Shown here: piece by piece, positions 25,079 through 34,704 of the stretch
How positions within the stretch are numbered: the first letter of the stretch is position 1
How the letters are laid out: every line of letters starts with the position of its first letter
Assembly (NCBI RefSeq): GCF_043678055.1
Contig: NZ_JBHEQA010000006.1
Span: forward strand, 1 to 64,000
DNA from: Spongiimicrobium salis
GTDB lineage: Bacteria > Bacteroidota > Bacteroidia > Flavobacteriales > Flavobacteriaceae
Length of the DNA stretch: 64,000 nt
Direction of reading: 5' to 3'
The notes under the pieces: model-generated
Databases searched by the model: none
What the model saw: the letters and a program-made list of their open reading frames with translations, nothing else
Told to the model about the DNA's origin: nothing
Made by a program: the position numbers and the translations under genes

Positions 25079-25429
25079 TTACTTCTTTTTATCCTCTTTA
25101 AGTAGGGAAAACAAAATGGATTGTAAAAACGATAATGCCAAGCTAAAAAGTAAGGCCCAAAGAATACCGTCTACCTGAAAACCTCGAATAAAATAATCGG
25201 CCAGAAGAATGATAATGGCATTGATGACCAATAGAAAAAGACCTAGTGTGACAATGGTTACAGGCAGGGTCAATACAATAAGAACCGGCTTTACAATAAA
25301 ATTCAATAGACTTAAGACTAAGGCAACAATGATAGCGGTAGTATAGCTATCCACACCAACACCGGGCAGTACTTTAGCCAGAATAACTACGGCTAAAGCG
25401 CTTAATAAGGTTCGCAATAAAAATTTCAT
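25079..25429 (-). CDS. phage holin family 4-type membrane protein
   Basis: This 116-aa protein has four membrane segments covering most of its length and the pattern LLRTLLSALAVVILAKVLPG...VALVLSLLNF..KPVLIVLTLP, typical of the small family named for a phage holin (PF04020-like). Chromosomal copies are widespread in Bacteroidota and are not a sign of a prophage. The function is unknown. It sits between tig and the GDSL lipoprotein on the same strand. Confidence 0.8.
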   Translation of the reverse strand: MKFLLRTLLSALAVVILAKVLPGVGVDSYTTAIIVALVLSLLNFIVKPVLIVLTLPVTIVTLGLFLLVINAIIILLADYFIRGFQVDGILWALLFSLALSFLQSILFSLLKEDKKK

Positions 25430-25454
25430 AAGTCACTGGTTTTAGGGTATAAAA

Positions 25455-25480
25455 AAAGGTGTCTATACCTAGACACCTTT
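25455..25480 (-). terminator. intrinsic terminator after the GDSL lipoprotein gene
   Basis: An 11-bp perfect stem (25455-25465 with 25470-25480, core AGGTGTCTA/TAGACACCT) with a 4-nt loop is followed on the minus strand by a T-run. It begins 23 bp after the lipoprotein stop. Confidence 0.85.
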
Positions 25481-25502
25481 AAAATTACATATTTATTCTG
25501 TA

Positions 25503-27005
25503 TTAATTGACATAAAGTCCGGTAAAAGCCAATGGATTAACCGGCGGCAAATTGGAGCCATACCTTTCATTGATGGCTTCGGTAAAGAGATTGGCAATCA
25601 AAGCATAACCTCTTGGGGATGGGTGAACGCCATCCAAAGAGAAACCTCCTCCAGTAGCATAGGTTGAGGTTACCGTACTTCCATCTGCCAATGGAACTCC
25701 AGACACATCTACAACATCCAAGAAACTTGCAGCATCTACCAAGGCCACATTAAACTGTGTCGCCAAAGCAGCTATGGTTTGATTGAAAGCGGTTTGCGCC
25801 GTGGTAATGGAAGCCTGCTCTTCTGGAGTCAAGACCCACTGATCGGCCAAAGGAACGGAAACACCGTTTATCAATGTAGGATTGCTAGGGTCTACAAGTG
25901 TCCCTATAATTGTTTGTGCCGTAAAGACAATAAGATCTTCCGCTGTAGTTTGCCTTAAATTGGGCAAAGGTATTGGGGTTGCACTAAGATCGGTTAAATC
26001 TTCATCTTCCATTAACATCGCATTTTGACCTTCTTGGAAAACAATGGTACGCTGTGCTACTTCCTCCGGAGTAAGCAATCCATTTGCCGCTGCTAATTGC
26101 AAACCGCCATTATAAGCAGCAAAATTGCTATTGAGCAAAGCTGCGGTTCCAGCATCTAAGGGCACCGCATTAAAAGGTACGGTAGTGAAGAAAGGAAGTG
26201 AAGTTACATTAGGTAAATTGGCAACAGCGCCTCCGGCACCATTTGCGGTAAGCGTCTGTAGCAATTGTGTATATACACCACCAAAAACCGTGGGGTCTGT
26301 AATATCGTTTGGACCATAAGATGCAGGATTTAGGTTCCCTAGCTGATCTACACCAGCACCACCTGAAGTAGCAAAACTTAGAATGTCGTTATTCCCGATC
26401 CACAACGTGAAGAAAGTAGGGTTTTGCGCAGCAGCATCTCCAAGAATTGTAGCATCTTGTGCACTGGCAAATCTCGCATAATAGGGGTTGGCCAGGCCAA
26501 CAGGGATTCCTGCAAGACTACCGTATCCAGGAAGTAATAGGTGAAAACTTTTTGCACCGGGCACTCCCATATTATTAAAGGGTCCCGAAAGAATATTGGA
26601 TATTTCCGTGCTTCCCGTTCCTGAAACAGGCACAGGGGCAGGAGATCCAGAAGCAAAAGATAAAATCAATCGATTACCAAAAACAGGCTGTCCGTTTAAA
26701 GTGGCACCCCCTAGATTATCGGCCATAAAAGGAATAGTAAAAGCGCCTCCACCCGCTAAGGCAAAATTGCCCGCCAACATATTGGGGAAAGATGCGGTTT
26801 GCCCATCCACGAATAATGCGGAATCCGAGAATCCGGCAGTGAGCGAATTTCCAACGGCTACATAGTTGGAGAAATCTGCGGATCCGGAAGTGATTTCCAC
26901 CGGAGGGGGCGTTGGAGCAACCGGAGTGGTTGCCGGACCATCATCATCACTACACGAAACAAAAGCAAGTCCAAAGCAAGCTAACAGTGCATAAATCTTT
27001 TTCAT
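25503..27005 (-). CDS. SGNH/GDSL-family lipoprotein hydrolase
   Basis: This 500-aa surface lipoprotein has signal peptide MKKIYALLACFGLAFVSC with the lipidated Cys at 18, followed by an acidic SDDDG that may serve as an export signal and a Pro-rich linker. The hydrolase blocks are visible: VAVGNSLTAG (block I, Ser), IGNNDILSF (block III) and DGVHPSPRGYALIA near the end (block V, Asp and His). Substrates are esters or acyl groups of unknown kind. The start is the ATG at 27003-27005; an upstream frame adds 37 residues with no support. A TATGCATGCATA palindrome lies about 100 bp upstream. Confidence 0.88.
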   Translation of the reverse strand: MKKIYALLACFGLAFVSCSDDDGPATTPVAPTPPPVEITSGSADFSNYVAVGNSLTAGFSDSALFVDGQTASFPNMLAGNFALAGGGAFTIPFMADNLGGATLNGQPVFGNRLILSFASGSPAPVPVSGTGSTEISNILSGPFNNMGVPGAKSFHLLLPGYGSLAGIPVGLANPYYARFASAQDATILGDAAAQNPTFFTLWIGNNDILSFATSGGAGVDQLGNLNPASYGPNDITDPTVFGGVYTQLLQTLTANGAGGAVANLPNVTSLPFFTTVPFNAVPLDAGTAALLNSNFAAYNGGLQLAAANGLLTPEEVAQRTIVFQEGQNAMLMEDEDLTDLSATPIPLPNLRQTTAEDLIVFTAQTIIGTLVDPSNPTLINGVSVPLADQWVLTPEEQASITTAQTAFNQTIAALATQFNVALVDAASFLDVVDVSGVPLADGSTVTSTYATGGGFSLDGVHPSPRGYALIANLFTEAINERYGSNLPPVNPLAFTGLYVN

Positions 27006-27107
27006 TATGGGAATTTTTGAGTTAATTTTTTTTAAAACAACTGTTAATACAGCGTTAATTCCAAAATTAACCAAAATTATGACACTTGCAATAAGATGGG
27101 CAAAAAA

Positions 27108-27123
27108 ATTATGCATGCATAAT
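27108..27123. promoter_or_regulatory. 16-bp palindrome, candidate operator
   Basis: ATTATGCATGCATAAT is a perfect palindrome about 103 bp upstream of the GDSL lipoprotein start. Its core TATGCATGCATA differs by one base from the centre (TATGCGTGCATA) of the large palindrome between etfB and pdhB, so the two could bind the same kind of dimeric regulator. Confidence 0.4.
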
Positions 27124-27138
27124 AAAACAGTCCAAATA

Positions 27139-27909
27139 TTATGGATTTAGGAATGCTATGGATTTTTCGAAAAACTGCTTGGGGTTTTCGGCATGGAGCC
27201 AATGCCCAGCCTTGTCAATGGTTGCTATGGTCGCTAGCGGAAAATGGCGTTCTATTTCTGCGGTATCCGCAGCGACGATATATTCAGATCGATCCCCCCT
27301 AAGGAACAAACTCGGGCCTGTAAAGCGATCTGTAGTACCAATATTTGCACCTATTTCTTCCATTTTAGTGCTTAGTACGGCCAAATTAAATCGAAATCCG
27401 AGCACCCCTTTTTCCACCCAATATAAGTTTTTGAGTAAAAATTGTCGAATCCCAAAATTGGGGATATGTTCCGATAAACGTTTATCGGCTTCGGTTCTTG
27501 AACCAATTTCGTGTAACTGAAGGCTAAGCAATCCATCTATAATATCTTGATGGTGCGGAGGGTAGAATTTAGGAGCGATATCGGCAACCACAAGCTTTCT
27601 GACCCGATCGGGGGCGCTACAGGCCAAGTGCATAGCCGTTTTTCCGCCCATAGAATGGCCAATAACATCTGCATTGGAGAGGCCATAGTGCGTCATGTAG
27701 CGTTGAACGTCCTCTGCCATGAAATCGTAATCAAAATCTTCCGAATGAAAACTTTTTCCATGATTTCGCTGATCGATCAAATGTACCTCAAAGCCGGATG
27801 CGGCATACTGGTTTCCCAAGGTCTTCCAATTATCGGACATCCCTAGAAAGCCGTGTAATATGATCAAAGGCTGGCCTTCGCCTAGAATTTTGGAATGTAA
27901 AAGTGTCAT
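27139..27909 (-). CDS. alpha/beta hydrolase (YbfF-like esterase)
   Basis: This 256-aa cytoplasmic esterase has the oxyanion strand ILHGFLG near 17-23, nucleophile elbow GHSMGG near 93-98, DQRNHGKS near 46-53 and a late His in DKAGHWLHAENP. The arrangement matches the YbfF-type short-chain acyl esterases. Its ATG overlaps the pdxJ stop by one base, so it is read as part of a pdxJ transcript. Confidence 0.85.
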   Translation of the reverse strand: MTLLHSKILGEGQPLIILHGFLGMSDNWKTLGNQYAASGFEVHLIDQRNHGKSFHSEDFDYDFMAEDVQRYMTHYGLSNADVIGHSMGGKTAMHLACSAPDRVRKLVVADIAPKFYPPHHQDIIDGLLSLQLHEIGSRTEADKRLSEHIPNFGIRQFLLKNLYWVEKGVLGFRFNLAVLSTKMEEIGANIGTTDRFTGPSLFLRGDRSEYIVAADTAEIERHFPLATIATIDKAGHWLHAENPKQFFEKSIAFLNP

Positions 27910-28622
27910 TATTGTAATCGATTTAAATACATATTCACTACATTTTCTATGCCCAGATAAAGAGATTCACATATCAAGGCATGCCCTATGGAAACTTCTT
28001 CCAAATGCGGGACCCGTTCCTTGAAAAAGGTAATATTGTCCAAGTTCAAATCATGTCCGGCGTTAATGCCCATGCCCAATTGATGTCCCAAAGTGGCCGC
28101 TGCACTAAAGGCTTTTACTTCATCATGATTACCCGTAGCGTAGGCTTTGGCATAACTTTCGGTATATAATTCGATCCTGTCCGTACCCGTTTTTGCAGCG
28201 CCTTCGATCATTTTTAAATCGGTATCCACAAAAATGGACGTTCGGATATGCTGTGCTTTAAATGTGGCGATAATATCTGTTAAGAATTGTTGATGGCTTA
28301 TAGTGTCCCATCCCGCATTTGAGGTGATGGCATCCATCGCATCTGGCACCAAGGTCACTTGGGTGGGTTTTATTGCTAAAACCAAATCAACAAATTTTTG
28401 GATCGGATTCCCTTCAATATTGTACTCTGTGGTGACCAATTTTTTTAAATCCCGGGCGTCCTGATAACGAATGTGTCTTTCATCCGGTCTAGGGTGAATG
28501 GTAATGCCCTGTGCACCATAAGATTCTATGTCCGCAGCCATTTTGAGCAAATCAGGGGTGTTGCCGCCACGTGCATTGCGCAGGGTGGCTATTTTGTTGA
28601 TGTTAACGCTAAGTTTTGTCAT
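27909..28622 (-). CDS. pdxJ: pyridoxine 5'-phosphate synthase PdxJ
   Basis: This 237-aa TIM-barrel enzyme joins 1-deoxy-xylulose 5-phosphate with 3-amino-2-oxopropyl phosphate to make vitamin B6 phosphate. Clear marks are LSVNINKIATLRNARGG at the start, GITIHPRPDERHI near 36-48, DRIELYTESYA and GINAGHDLNLDN near 190-201. It is of full length and divergent from the CBS gene. Confidence 0.96.
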   Translation of the reverse strand: MTKLSVNINKIATLRNARGGNTPDLLKMAADIESYGAQGITIHPRPDERHIRYQDARDLKKLVTTEYNIEGNPIQKFVDLVLAIKPTQVTLVPDAMDAITSNAGWDTISHQQFLTDIIATFKAQHIRTSIFVDTDLKMIEGAAKTGTDRIELYTESYAKAYATGNHDEVKAFSAAATLGHQLGMGINAGHDLNLDNITFFKERVPHLEEVSIGHALICESLYLGIENVVNMYLNRLQ

Positions 28623-28811
28623 GTGATACGATTCCTCGATGAACGAGATTTAAATGTTTAGACACTTGTGTCTACATGTTATATAAATTCTTTTTATAAA
28701 TTTCTCATGGGTTTGCCCCAAGGTGGTTTCCCTTAAAACCGCTGCAAAAATACAAATTAGGCATGCCTTTTGATATTTATTATTAGTATTTTGCGACAGA
28801 ATTAGAAAGTT

Positions 28812-29468
28812 ATGCAGATTCAATCACATATTATTAAGAACATTCCCGTATTTAAGGTGGAAGACCCTATGAAAGATGTCATACAATTTTTCAAAAATAC
28901 TACCTATTCCCATGTGGCAATTTGCGAAAATGGGGTCTTTTTGGGACTATTGGGAGAGAATGACCTGGAAAGCTTTGAAGAAGATCATAAAATTGAGGAT
29001 TACCGCTATAATATGGAAACTTTTTCCGTTCAAAAGGAAACTTCGTGGTTGGATGTATTGGAGACTTTTGCCAGAAATGAAGCCAATCTTGTGGCCGTAT
29101 TGAACGAACATCATAAAATTGTTGGATATTATGATCTTACGGATATCGTTGGAGTATTCATAGATACCCCGTTTTTTACAGAACCTGGTGGTATTTTGGT
29201 TTTGGCTATTGGCGCAAAAGATTATTCGTTCAGTGAAGTGGCCCAGATCGTGGAGAGCAATAATGTTAAGCTTTTAGGTGGTTTTATAACCGCTACGCAA
29301 AACGACGTGGTAGAAATTACCATTAAGATAAGTGCTTCCAACCTCAATGAGATCATCCAAAGTTTTAGGCGATACAATTATACTATTGTCTTTGGAAACA
29401 ATGACGATCAATTTATGGAAGATTTAAAGCAGCGATCCGATTATTTGGACAAATACTTAAATGTCTAA
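28812..29468 (+). CDS. CBS domain protein
   Basis: This 218-aa protein has a pair of CBS motifs (about 10-60 and 75-125) and a C-terminal ACT-like part (LVLAIGAKDYSFSEVAQIV...). CBS pairs usually sense adenosyl ligands. It lies directly upstream of nadK and overlaps its start by 8 bp, an arrangement that is conserved in Flavobacteriaceae as far as I know, but the functional link is unproven. Confidence 0.85.
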   Translation: MQIQSHIIKNIPVFKVEDPMKDVIQFFKNTTYSHVAICENGVFLGLLGENDLESFEEDHKIEDYRYNMETFSVQKETSWLDVLETFARNEANLVAVLNEHHKIVGYYDLTDIVGVFIDTPFFTEPGGILVLAIGAKDYSFSEVAQIVESNNVKLLGGFITATQNDVVEITIKISASNLNEIIQSFRRYNYTIVFGNNDDQFMEDLKQRSDYLDKYLNV

Positions 29469-30354
29469 GCAAATGAAAATTGCGATTTACGGTCAAACCT
29501 ATCAGGACAATGCATTGGAATACGTTCTGGAGCTTCTGGATGAGCTTGTAAAAACAGAGGCCAAAGTGTGCTTTGAGGCCGTTTTTTATGAATACATTGC
29601 CAAATTCCATGATCTGGATGCCTATGATACCTTTACGGAAACGGAGGGGTTGGATGCTTCATTTGACATGTTTGTTAGTTTTGGAGGAGACGGTACCATA
29701 CTTCGAGCCACCACCTATGTGAAGGATATGGGTATTCCTATAGTTGGTGTAAATACGGGGCGTTTGGGATTCTTGTCCACATTTAAGAAAGAAGATGTTC
29801 GGCGCATGGTGCAAGAATTCATTGCAGGGGCTTACACTATTGTAGAGCGAAGTTTGGTAGAACTTTGTCCAAATTCTGATGTCACGGAATTTGGGAATCT
29901 CAATTTTGCCTTGAATGAAATCACGGTCAGTAGAAAAGATACGACGTCCATGATTACGGTAGAAACCTATTTGAACGATGAGTATTTGACCTCTTATTGG
30001 GCAGATGGGGTGATCGTATCCACTCCTACGGGCTCCACGGGCTATTCCTTGAGCTGCGGCGGCCCTGTAGTTGCGCCTACTGCAAAATCATTGATCATTA
30101 CCCCCATAGCACCACATAATCTCAATGCAAGACCTCTGGTGATATCGGATGAAACGAGAATACGATTGAAGGTCTCAGGTAGGGAAGATACCCATATGCT
30201 TTCATTGGATTCGAGAATAGCGACATTGGAAAATGGAAAGGAGTTGATCCTTAAAAAGGCGAACTTCACCATTAAAATGATCGAATATAATTCGGAGAGT
30301 TTTTTAAAAACACTTCGGAATAAATTATTATGGGGTGAAGATAAGCGGAATTGA
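29461..30354 (+). CDS. nadK: NAD kinase
   Basis: This 297-aa enzyme phosphorylates NAD to NADP. The diagnostic GGDGT is near 75-79 (FVSFGGDGTILRA), followed by GVNTGRLGFL near 95-104, and then STPTGSTGYSLSCGGP near 188-203 of the NAD-binding site. It is of full length. It overlaps the CBS gene by 8 bp and is therefore probably translationally coupled to it. Confidence 0.96.
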   Translation: MSKQMKIAIYGQTYQDNALEYVLELLDELVKTEAKVCFEAVFYEYIAKFHDLDAYDTFTETEGLDASFDMFVSFGGDGTILRATTYVKDMGIPIVGVNTGRLGFLSTFKKEDVRRMVQEFIAGAYTIVERSLVELCPNSDVTEFGNLNFALNEITVSRKDTTSMITVETYLNDEYLTSYWADGVIVSTPTGSTGYSLSCGGPVVAPTAKSLIITPIAPHNLNARPLVISDETRIRLKVSGREDTHMLSLDSRIATLENGKELILKKANFTIKMIEYNSESFLKTLRNKLLWGEDKRN

Positions 30355-30446
30355 TCCTAAGGTTAAAACAATAAATGATGCTAAAAGTTGTTTATCAAGA
30401 GAGAACATGAATATAATAAATATGTAGGTTAAGCTACTGAAATTGT

Positions 30447-30454
30447 TATATTTG
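30447..30454 (+). promoter_or_regulatory. promoter -7 element before the DUF6089 gene
   Basis: TATATTTG matches TAnnTTTG and lies 18 bp upstream of the ATG at 30472. No clean TTTG is seen at the -33 position, so the promoter is moderate at best. Confidence 0.4.
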
Positions 30455-30471
30455 CAAACTTTTAGGAATTC

Positions 30472-31164
30472 ATGAGATTATTTAGTGTAGTAATTCTTGT
30501 ATTTGTTATAGGTGAAATGAGCGCTCAAACCTATGAAATTGGGGCTTTTTTGGGCGGAACCAATAATATTGGAGATGTAGGAAGAACAAATTATATATTG
30601 CCCTCGGGCATTGCTTTTGGTGGTTTGTTTAAATGGAATAAAAGTAAGCGTTATGCTTGGAGAGGAAGTTTGATGTATGGTAATTTTACAGCAGATGACA
30701 GCAAGTCGGACATCGCTTCCAGGGAGCAAAGAGGATTTGAGATCAAGAATTCTATTTTTGAGGTATCGGCAGGTTTAGAGTTTAATTTTTTGGAGTACAA
30801 CCTGCACAAATTAGGCCCGGCCTTTACGCCGTATCTATATACGGGAGTTACGTATTTTAGATACGACTTTAATTATTTTGATACTGCAATAGGGGAATTG
30901 CAAAATTTGGATCAACGCGATGGATCTTTTGCCGTTCCGATGATAGTGGGCTTTAAAGCCCGCATCAATAATGAGTTGATATTAGGGGCAGAAATTGGGG
31001 CTCGGTACACGTTTACCGATAACCTCGATGCCAGCAATCCGGAAGGTTCAAATTTTGAGCAATTCCGTTTTGGAAATATTTTTAGTGACGATTGGTACGT
31101 TTTTTCAGGGTTTACATTAACGTATACCTTTGGAAGGACACCTTGTTCCGATTGTTTCGAGTAA
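30472..31164 (+). CDS. DUF6089-family outer-membrane beta-barrel protein
   Basis: This 230-aa secreted protein has a signal peptide ending around MSAQ (residues 16-19). An amphipathic beta pattern with GGLFKW, FEVSAGLEFNF and FTPYLYTGVTYF suits a small outer-membrane barrel. It ends in GRTPCSDCFE, a family-typical CxxC tail. Genes of this type stand in front of uppS and bamA in flavobacteria, which suggests a part in envelope assembly. The function is not established. Confidence 0.82.
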   Translation: MRLFSVVILVFVIGEMSAQTYEIGAFLGGTNNIGDVGRTNYILPSGIAFGGLFKWNKSKRYAWRGSLMYGNFTADDSKSDIASREQRGFEIKNSIFEVSAGLEFNFLEYNLHKLGPAFTPYLYTGVTYFRYDFNYFDTAIGELQNLDQRDGSFAVPMIVGFKARINNELILGAEIGARYTFTDNLDASNPEGSNFEQFRFGNIFSDDWYVFSGFTLTYTFGRTPCSDCFE

Positions 31165-31171
31165 TACTGTT

Positions 31172-31912
31172 ATGAACACTATAGAGGATATTAATGAAGA
31201 AAAAATGCCTGCGCACATTGCCGTAATTATGGACGGTAATGGGAGATGGGCGAAAGAACGTGGTAAACTAAGGGTATTTGGTCATGAAAATGGCGTAAAT
31301 GCGGTTAGGGCCACTGTCGAAACCTGTGCCAAACTAAAATTAAAATACCTTACTTTATACGCTTTCTCTACGGAAAATTGGAATAGACCCAAGCTCGAAG
31401 TAGACACATTGATGCGCTTATTGGTGTCTTCCCTTAAAAAAGAGTTAAAAACTTTTACAGAAAATAATATCAAATTGAATACTATAGGCGATATTGATTC
31501 CTTGCCTAAGAAAGCCCATAAGGAGCTTGTTGATGTTATTGAGAAAACAAAGGAAAATACAGGGATGACCCTGACTTTGGCATTGAGTTATGGCGCTAGG
31601 GAAGAGATAAAAAATGCGGTAAAAGCCATAAGTATCAAAGTTAAAAATAATATAATTTCTCCAGAAAATATTGATGAAACCATTATTAATAACCATCTTT
31701 ACACGCATGACTTACCCGATGTAGACCTACTTATCCGTACCAGCGGCGAACATAGAATCAGTAATTTCTTACTATGGCAAATAGTATACGCAGAATTATA
31801 TTTTATTGATGTATTTTGGCCCGATTTTAGTGAACATCATTTGGTGAAGGCAATTATAAATTACCAGAATAGAGAACGAAGATTTGGAAAAACTAGCGAA
31901 CAACTTAATTAA
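31172..31912 (+). CDS. uppS: isoprenyl transferase (undecaprenyl diphosphate synthase)
   Basis: This 246-aa cis-prenyltransferase makes the C55 lipid carrier for peptidoglycan. The catalytic MDGNGRWAKERG is near 16-27, followed by HENGVNAV, LTLYAFSTENW and LIRTSGEHRISNFLLWQ near 185-202. The ATG at 31172 is chosen; an earlier alternative start lies inside the previous gene. Its stop is 4 bp before the bamA start. Confidence 0.95.
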   Translation: MNTIEDINEEKMPAHIAVIMDGNGRWAKERGKLRVFGHENGVNAVRATVETCAKLKLKYLTLYAFSTENWNRPKLEVDTLMRLLVSSLKKELKTFTENNIKLNTIGDIDSLPKKAHKELVDVIEKTKENTGMTLTLALSYGAREEIKNAVKAISIKVKNNIISPENIDETIINNHLYTHDLPDVDLLIRTSGEHRISNFLLWQIVYAELYFIDVFWPDFSEHHLVKAIINYQNRERRFGKTSEQLN

Positions 31913-31916
31913 AGGT

Positions 31917-34517
31917 ATGAAAAGATTCATATCTCCTCAATTCATAACCACAACCTTAATCCTTCTTTTTACACTTTCTGTCACTGCGCAGCAAGAAGCT
32001 GCGTATCAAAATGGGAAAAAATATATTTTAGGGGGATTAACCGTTACAGGATTACAAAGTTATAATGAACAGACCGTAAAAACCTATACCGGATTACGTG
32101 TAGGACAATCCATTACCGTGCCAGGGGAGGAGATCAGCGCTATTATTACCAAACTCTGGGGCTTGGAGCTTTTTAGTGATATTGCCTTCTACGAAACCGA
32201 TGTTCAAGGAGACAAGATTTTTTTGGAACTGAACATTATAGAACGCCCATCTTTGGGCAATGTTACCCTCTATGGAGTGAAGAAAAGAAAGATCGATGAT
32301 ATCCTAAAGGAAACCGATCTTAAAAAGGGGAAGAAAATCACAGAGAGTCTTATTGCGAATACCAAAAATTACCTTAGGAATAAATATAAGAAACAAGGAT
32401 ACTTAAATACCAAGGTGAGTATTGCGACGGCTAAAGATACCTCACAGACCGCCAATGTGGAGAACATGGTGATCAATGTAAAAAAAGGCGACAAGGTAAA
32501 AATCAGAAAAATAAGTTTTGAGGGCAATGAGAAGCTCTCCGACAAGAAACTACGAAAAGCCTTAAAGAATACCAAGCAAAAGAAGTTTTATCGCATCTTT
32601 AAAAAATCCAAATATATTGAGGAAGATTATCAGGACGATTTAGATGCCCTGATCGATAAATACGCTGAAAGAGGGTATCGCGATGCGAGGGTCATCTCCG
32701 ATACGATCGTCAATGTAGACGAAAACAATATTGACCTTAAATTGAAGGTAGAAGAAGGAAACAAGTACTACTTTGGAGATATCAATTTTGTTGGGAACAC
32801 CGTCTATACGGATAGGGCTTTAGCGCAACAATTAGGAATTAAAAAAGGCGAAACCTATAATGGGGTTTTGTTGAAAGAACGTATAGCGGACGATACGAAA
32901 CCAGATCCACGTGATGTCACGAGTTTATATCAAAATAATGGATACTTATTTTCGACCATCAATCCTGTTGAAATCTCTGCTCAAAATGATACTATAGACT
33001 TTGAGATTCGCATTATTGAAGGAAAAGAGACCTTTTTGGATCATGTTACGGTGAAAGGAAATGAGAAGACAAACGATCATGTAATTTTTAGGGAACTACG
33101 GACTCGTCCTGGTCAAAAATACAACAAGGCAGATATTATCCGTAGTATTCGCGAAATTGGCGCCTTGGGCTTTTTCGATGCGGAGAATGTAACTCCTGAT
33201 ATCCAAAACCCAAATCCAAATGAAGGAACGGTAGATTTGGCCTATAATCTTGTAGAGTCCGGAGCTAGCCAAATAGAACTGCAAGGTGGTTTTGGAGGAG
33301 GAGGATTTATCGGGACCTTAGGCTTGTCCTTCAGTAATTTCTCGATCCAAAATATCTTTAATGGGGAATCGTATAAACCGGTACCATCGGGTGACGGGCA
33401 GAATTTTGCCTTGCGATTACAAGCCAGTAGAACTTTCCGCGTCTATAGTCTTAACTTTTCTGAACCCTGGTTAGGAGGAAGAAAACCTGTGCGATTTAAC
33501 CTTTCGTTCTCCAGAACGCAGCAATTCCGTTTTGATTTTACCACAAGGGATATCGATAGAAACCAACAGTTTTCCATTACGGGAATCTCACTTGGATTGG
33601 CAAAAAGGGTGCAATGGCCCGATGATTTCTTTACCGTATCACATAGCTTGGGATATCAACTCTATAACTTTAGAAACTTTACCACGGGATTATTCAACTT
33701 CGGAAACGGGAAATCCAATTCCTTGAGTTATACCTTCGGACTGTCCAGAAACTCTATTGGAGGAGGTAGAATATATCCAAGGTCTGGATCTGAATTTACC
33801 ATTACGGCCAAAGCCACACCACCATGGTCATTGTTCAGTAATAAGGATTTTGGTCCCATTCGTGAGCGAAGTGAGGAACTTCAGGAAATCCGTACCACAC
33901 GCCCTTTGACAACTTTGGAAGGAAATGAGCTGGAATCCTTGGAAGAAGAGCGTTTTAACTTATTGGAATTTTACAAAATCAAATTCAAGGGAGATTGGTA
34001 TACTCCGTTGACATTGGACAATAAGTTAATATTAAGAACCAATGCTGAATTTGGTTTCTTGGGGAACTATAACAATGATATTGGTAATGTTCCTTTTGAA
34101 CGTTTCTTTGTTGGTGGAGACGGTTTAGGAAACTTCACCCTGGATGGTAGGGATGTAGTACAACTTAGAGGATACGACAATTTAGCCTTGACACCAACAG
34201 ACCCATTGACGGGACAGCAAGAAGGGGGAGTGGTGTACAATAAATTCTCCCTGGAATTGCGATATCCGCTCACTTTAAAACCTTCTGCTTCTATCTACGG
34301 CCTTGCTTTTTTAGAAGGAGGAAACGCTTTCAACAATTTTCAGGAATTTAATCCGTTTGAAATAAAGAGATCGGCCGGAGCCGGTGTACGTATCTTTTTA
34401 CCTGCATTTGGGTTATTGGGAATAGATTTTGGATATGGTTTTGATACTGATAGAAATCCTAGATCAACTGGAATTAGTGGATGGCAAACGCACTTCATTA
34501 TTGGACAACAGTTTTAA
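31917..34517 (+). CDS. bamA: outer membrane protein assembly factor BamA
   Basis: This 866-aa core protein of the machine that folds barrels into the outer membrane has a signal peptide through about residue 24 (LFTLSVTAQQ). Five POTRA repeats follow to about 430 (e.g. VTLYGVKKRKIDDIL, ISFEGNEKLSDKKL, VTVKGNEKTNDHVIFREL). The C-terminal barrel ends with ...THFIIGQQF, whose final Phe is the usual insertion signal. The ATG at 31917 follows AAAGGT, four bases after the uppS stop. Confidence 0.96.
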   Translation: MKRFISPQFITTTLILLFTLSVTAQQEAAYQNGKKYILGGLTVTGLQSYNEQTVKTYTGLRVGQSITVPGEEISAIITKLWGLELFSDIAFYETDVQGDKIFLELNIIERPSLGNVTLYGVKKRKIDDILKETDLKKGKKITESLIANTKNYLRNKYKKQGYLNTKVSIATAKDTSQTANVENMVINVKKGDKVKIRKISFEGNEKLSDKKLRKALKNTKQKKFYRIFKKSKYIEEDYQDDLDALIDKYAERGYRDARVISDTIVNVDENNIDLKLKVEEGNKYYFGDINFVGNTVYTDRALAQQLGIKKGETYNGVLLKERIADDTKPDPRDVTSLYQNNGYLFSTINPVEISAQNDTIDFEIRIIEGKETFLDHVTVKGNEKTNDHVIFRELRTRPGQKYNKADIIRSIREIGALGFFDAENVTPDIQNPNPNEGTVDLAYNLVESGASQIELQGGFGGGGFIGTLGLSFSNFSIQNIFNGESYKPVPSGDGQNFALRLQASRTFRVYSLNFSEPWLGGRKPVRFNLSFSRTQQFRFDFTTRDIDRNQQFSITGISLGLAKRVQWPDDFFTVSHSLGYQLYNFRNFTTGLFNFGNGKSNSLSYTFGLSRNSIGGGRIYPRSGSEFTITAKATPPWSLFSNKDFGPIRERSEELQEIRTTRPLTTLEGNELESLEEERFNLLEFYKIKFKGDWYTPLTLDNKLILRTNAEFGFLGNYNNDIGNVPFERFFVGGDGLGNFTLDGRDVVQLRGYDNLALTPTDPLTGQQEGGVVYNKFSLELRYPLTLKPSASIYGLAFLEGGNAFNNFQEFNPFEIKRSAGAGVRIFLPAFGLLGIDFGYGFDTDRNPRSTGISGWQTHFIIGQQF

Positions 34518-34704
34518 TTACGGAAAATCAGTTTGACATAATTCATAGTTTTAATTTATTTTTGGAACATAAAAAGTGTGGAATACAAAGAAATGTATGC
34601 GTATAGATTCCATGAAATCAATGTTTTTTAATTTTTAAAACATTGATTTTTAGAGGTTTAATTATTTTGGCACGATATTTTCTATATACAAAAACGTAAA
34701 TAAA

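Noticed and set aside
25079..25429. Holin-family gene as a prophage remnant
   Set aside because: Chromosomal copies of this small family are common in Bacteroidota, and no other phage gene is near.
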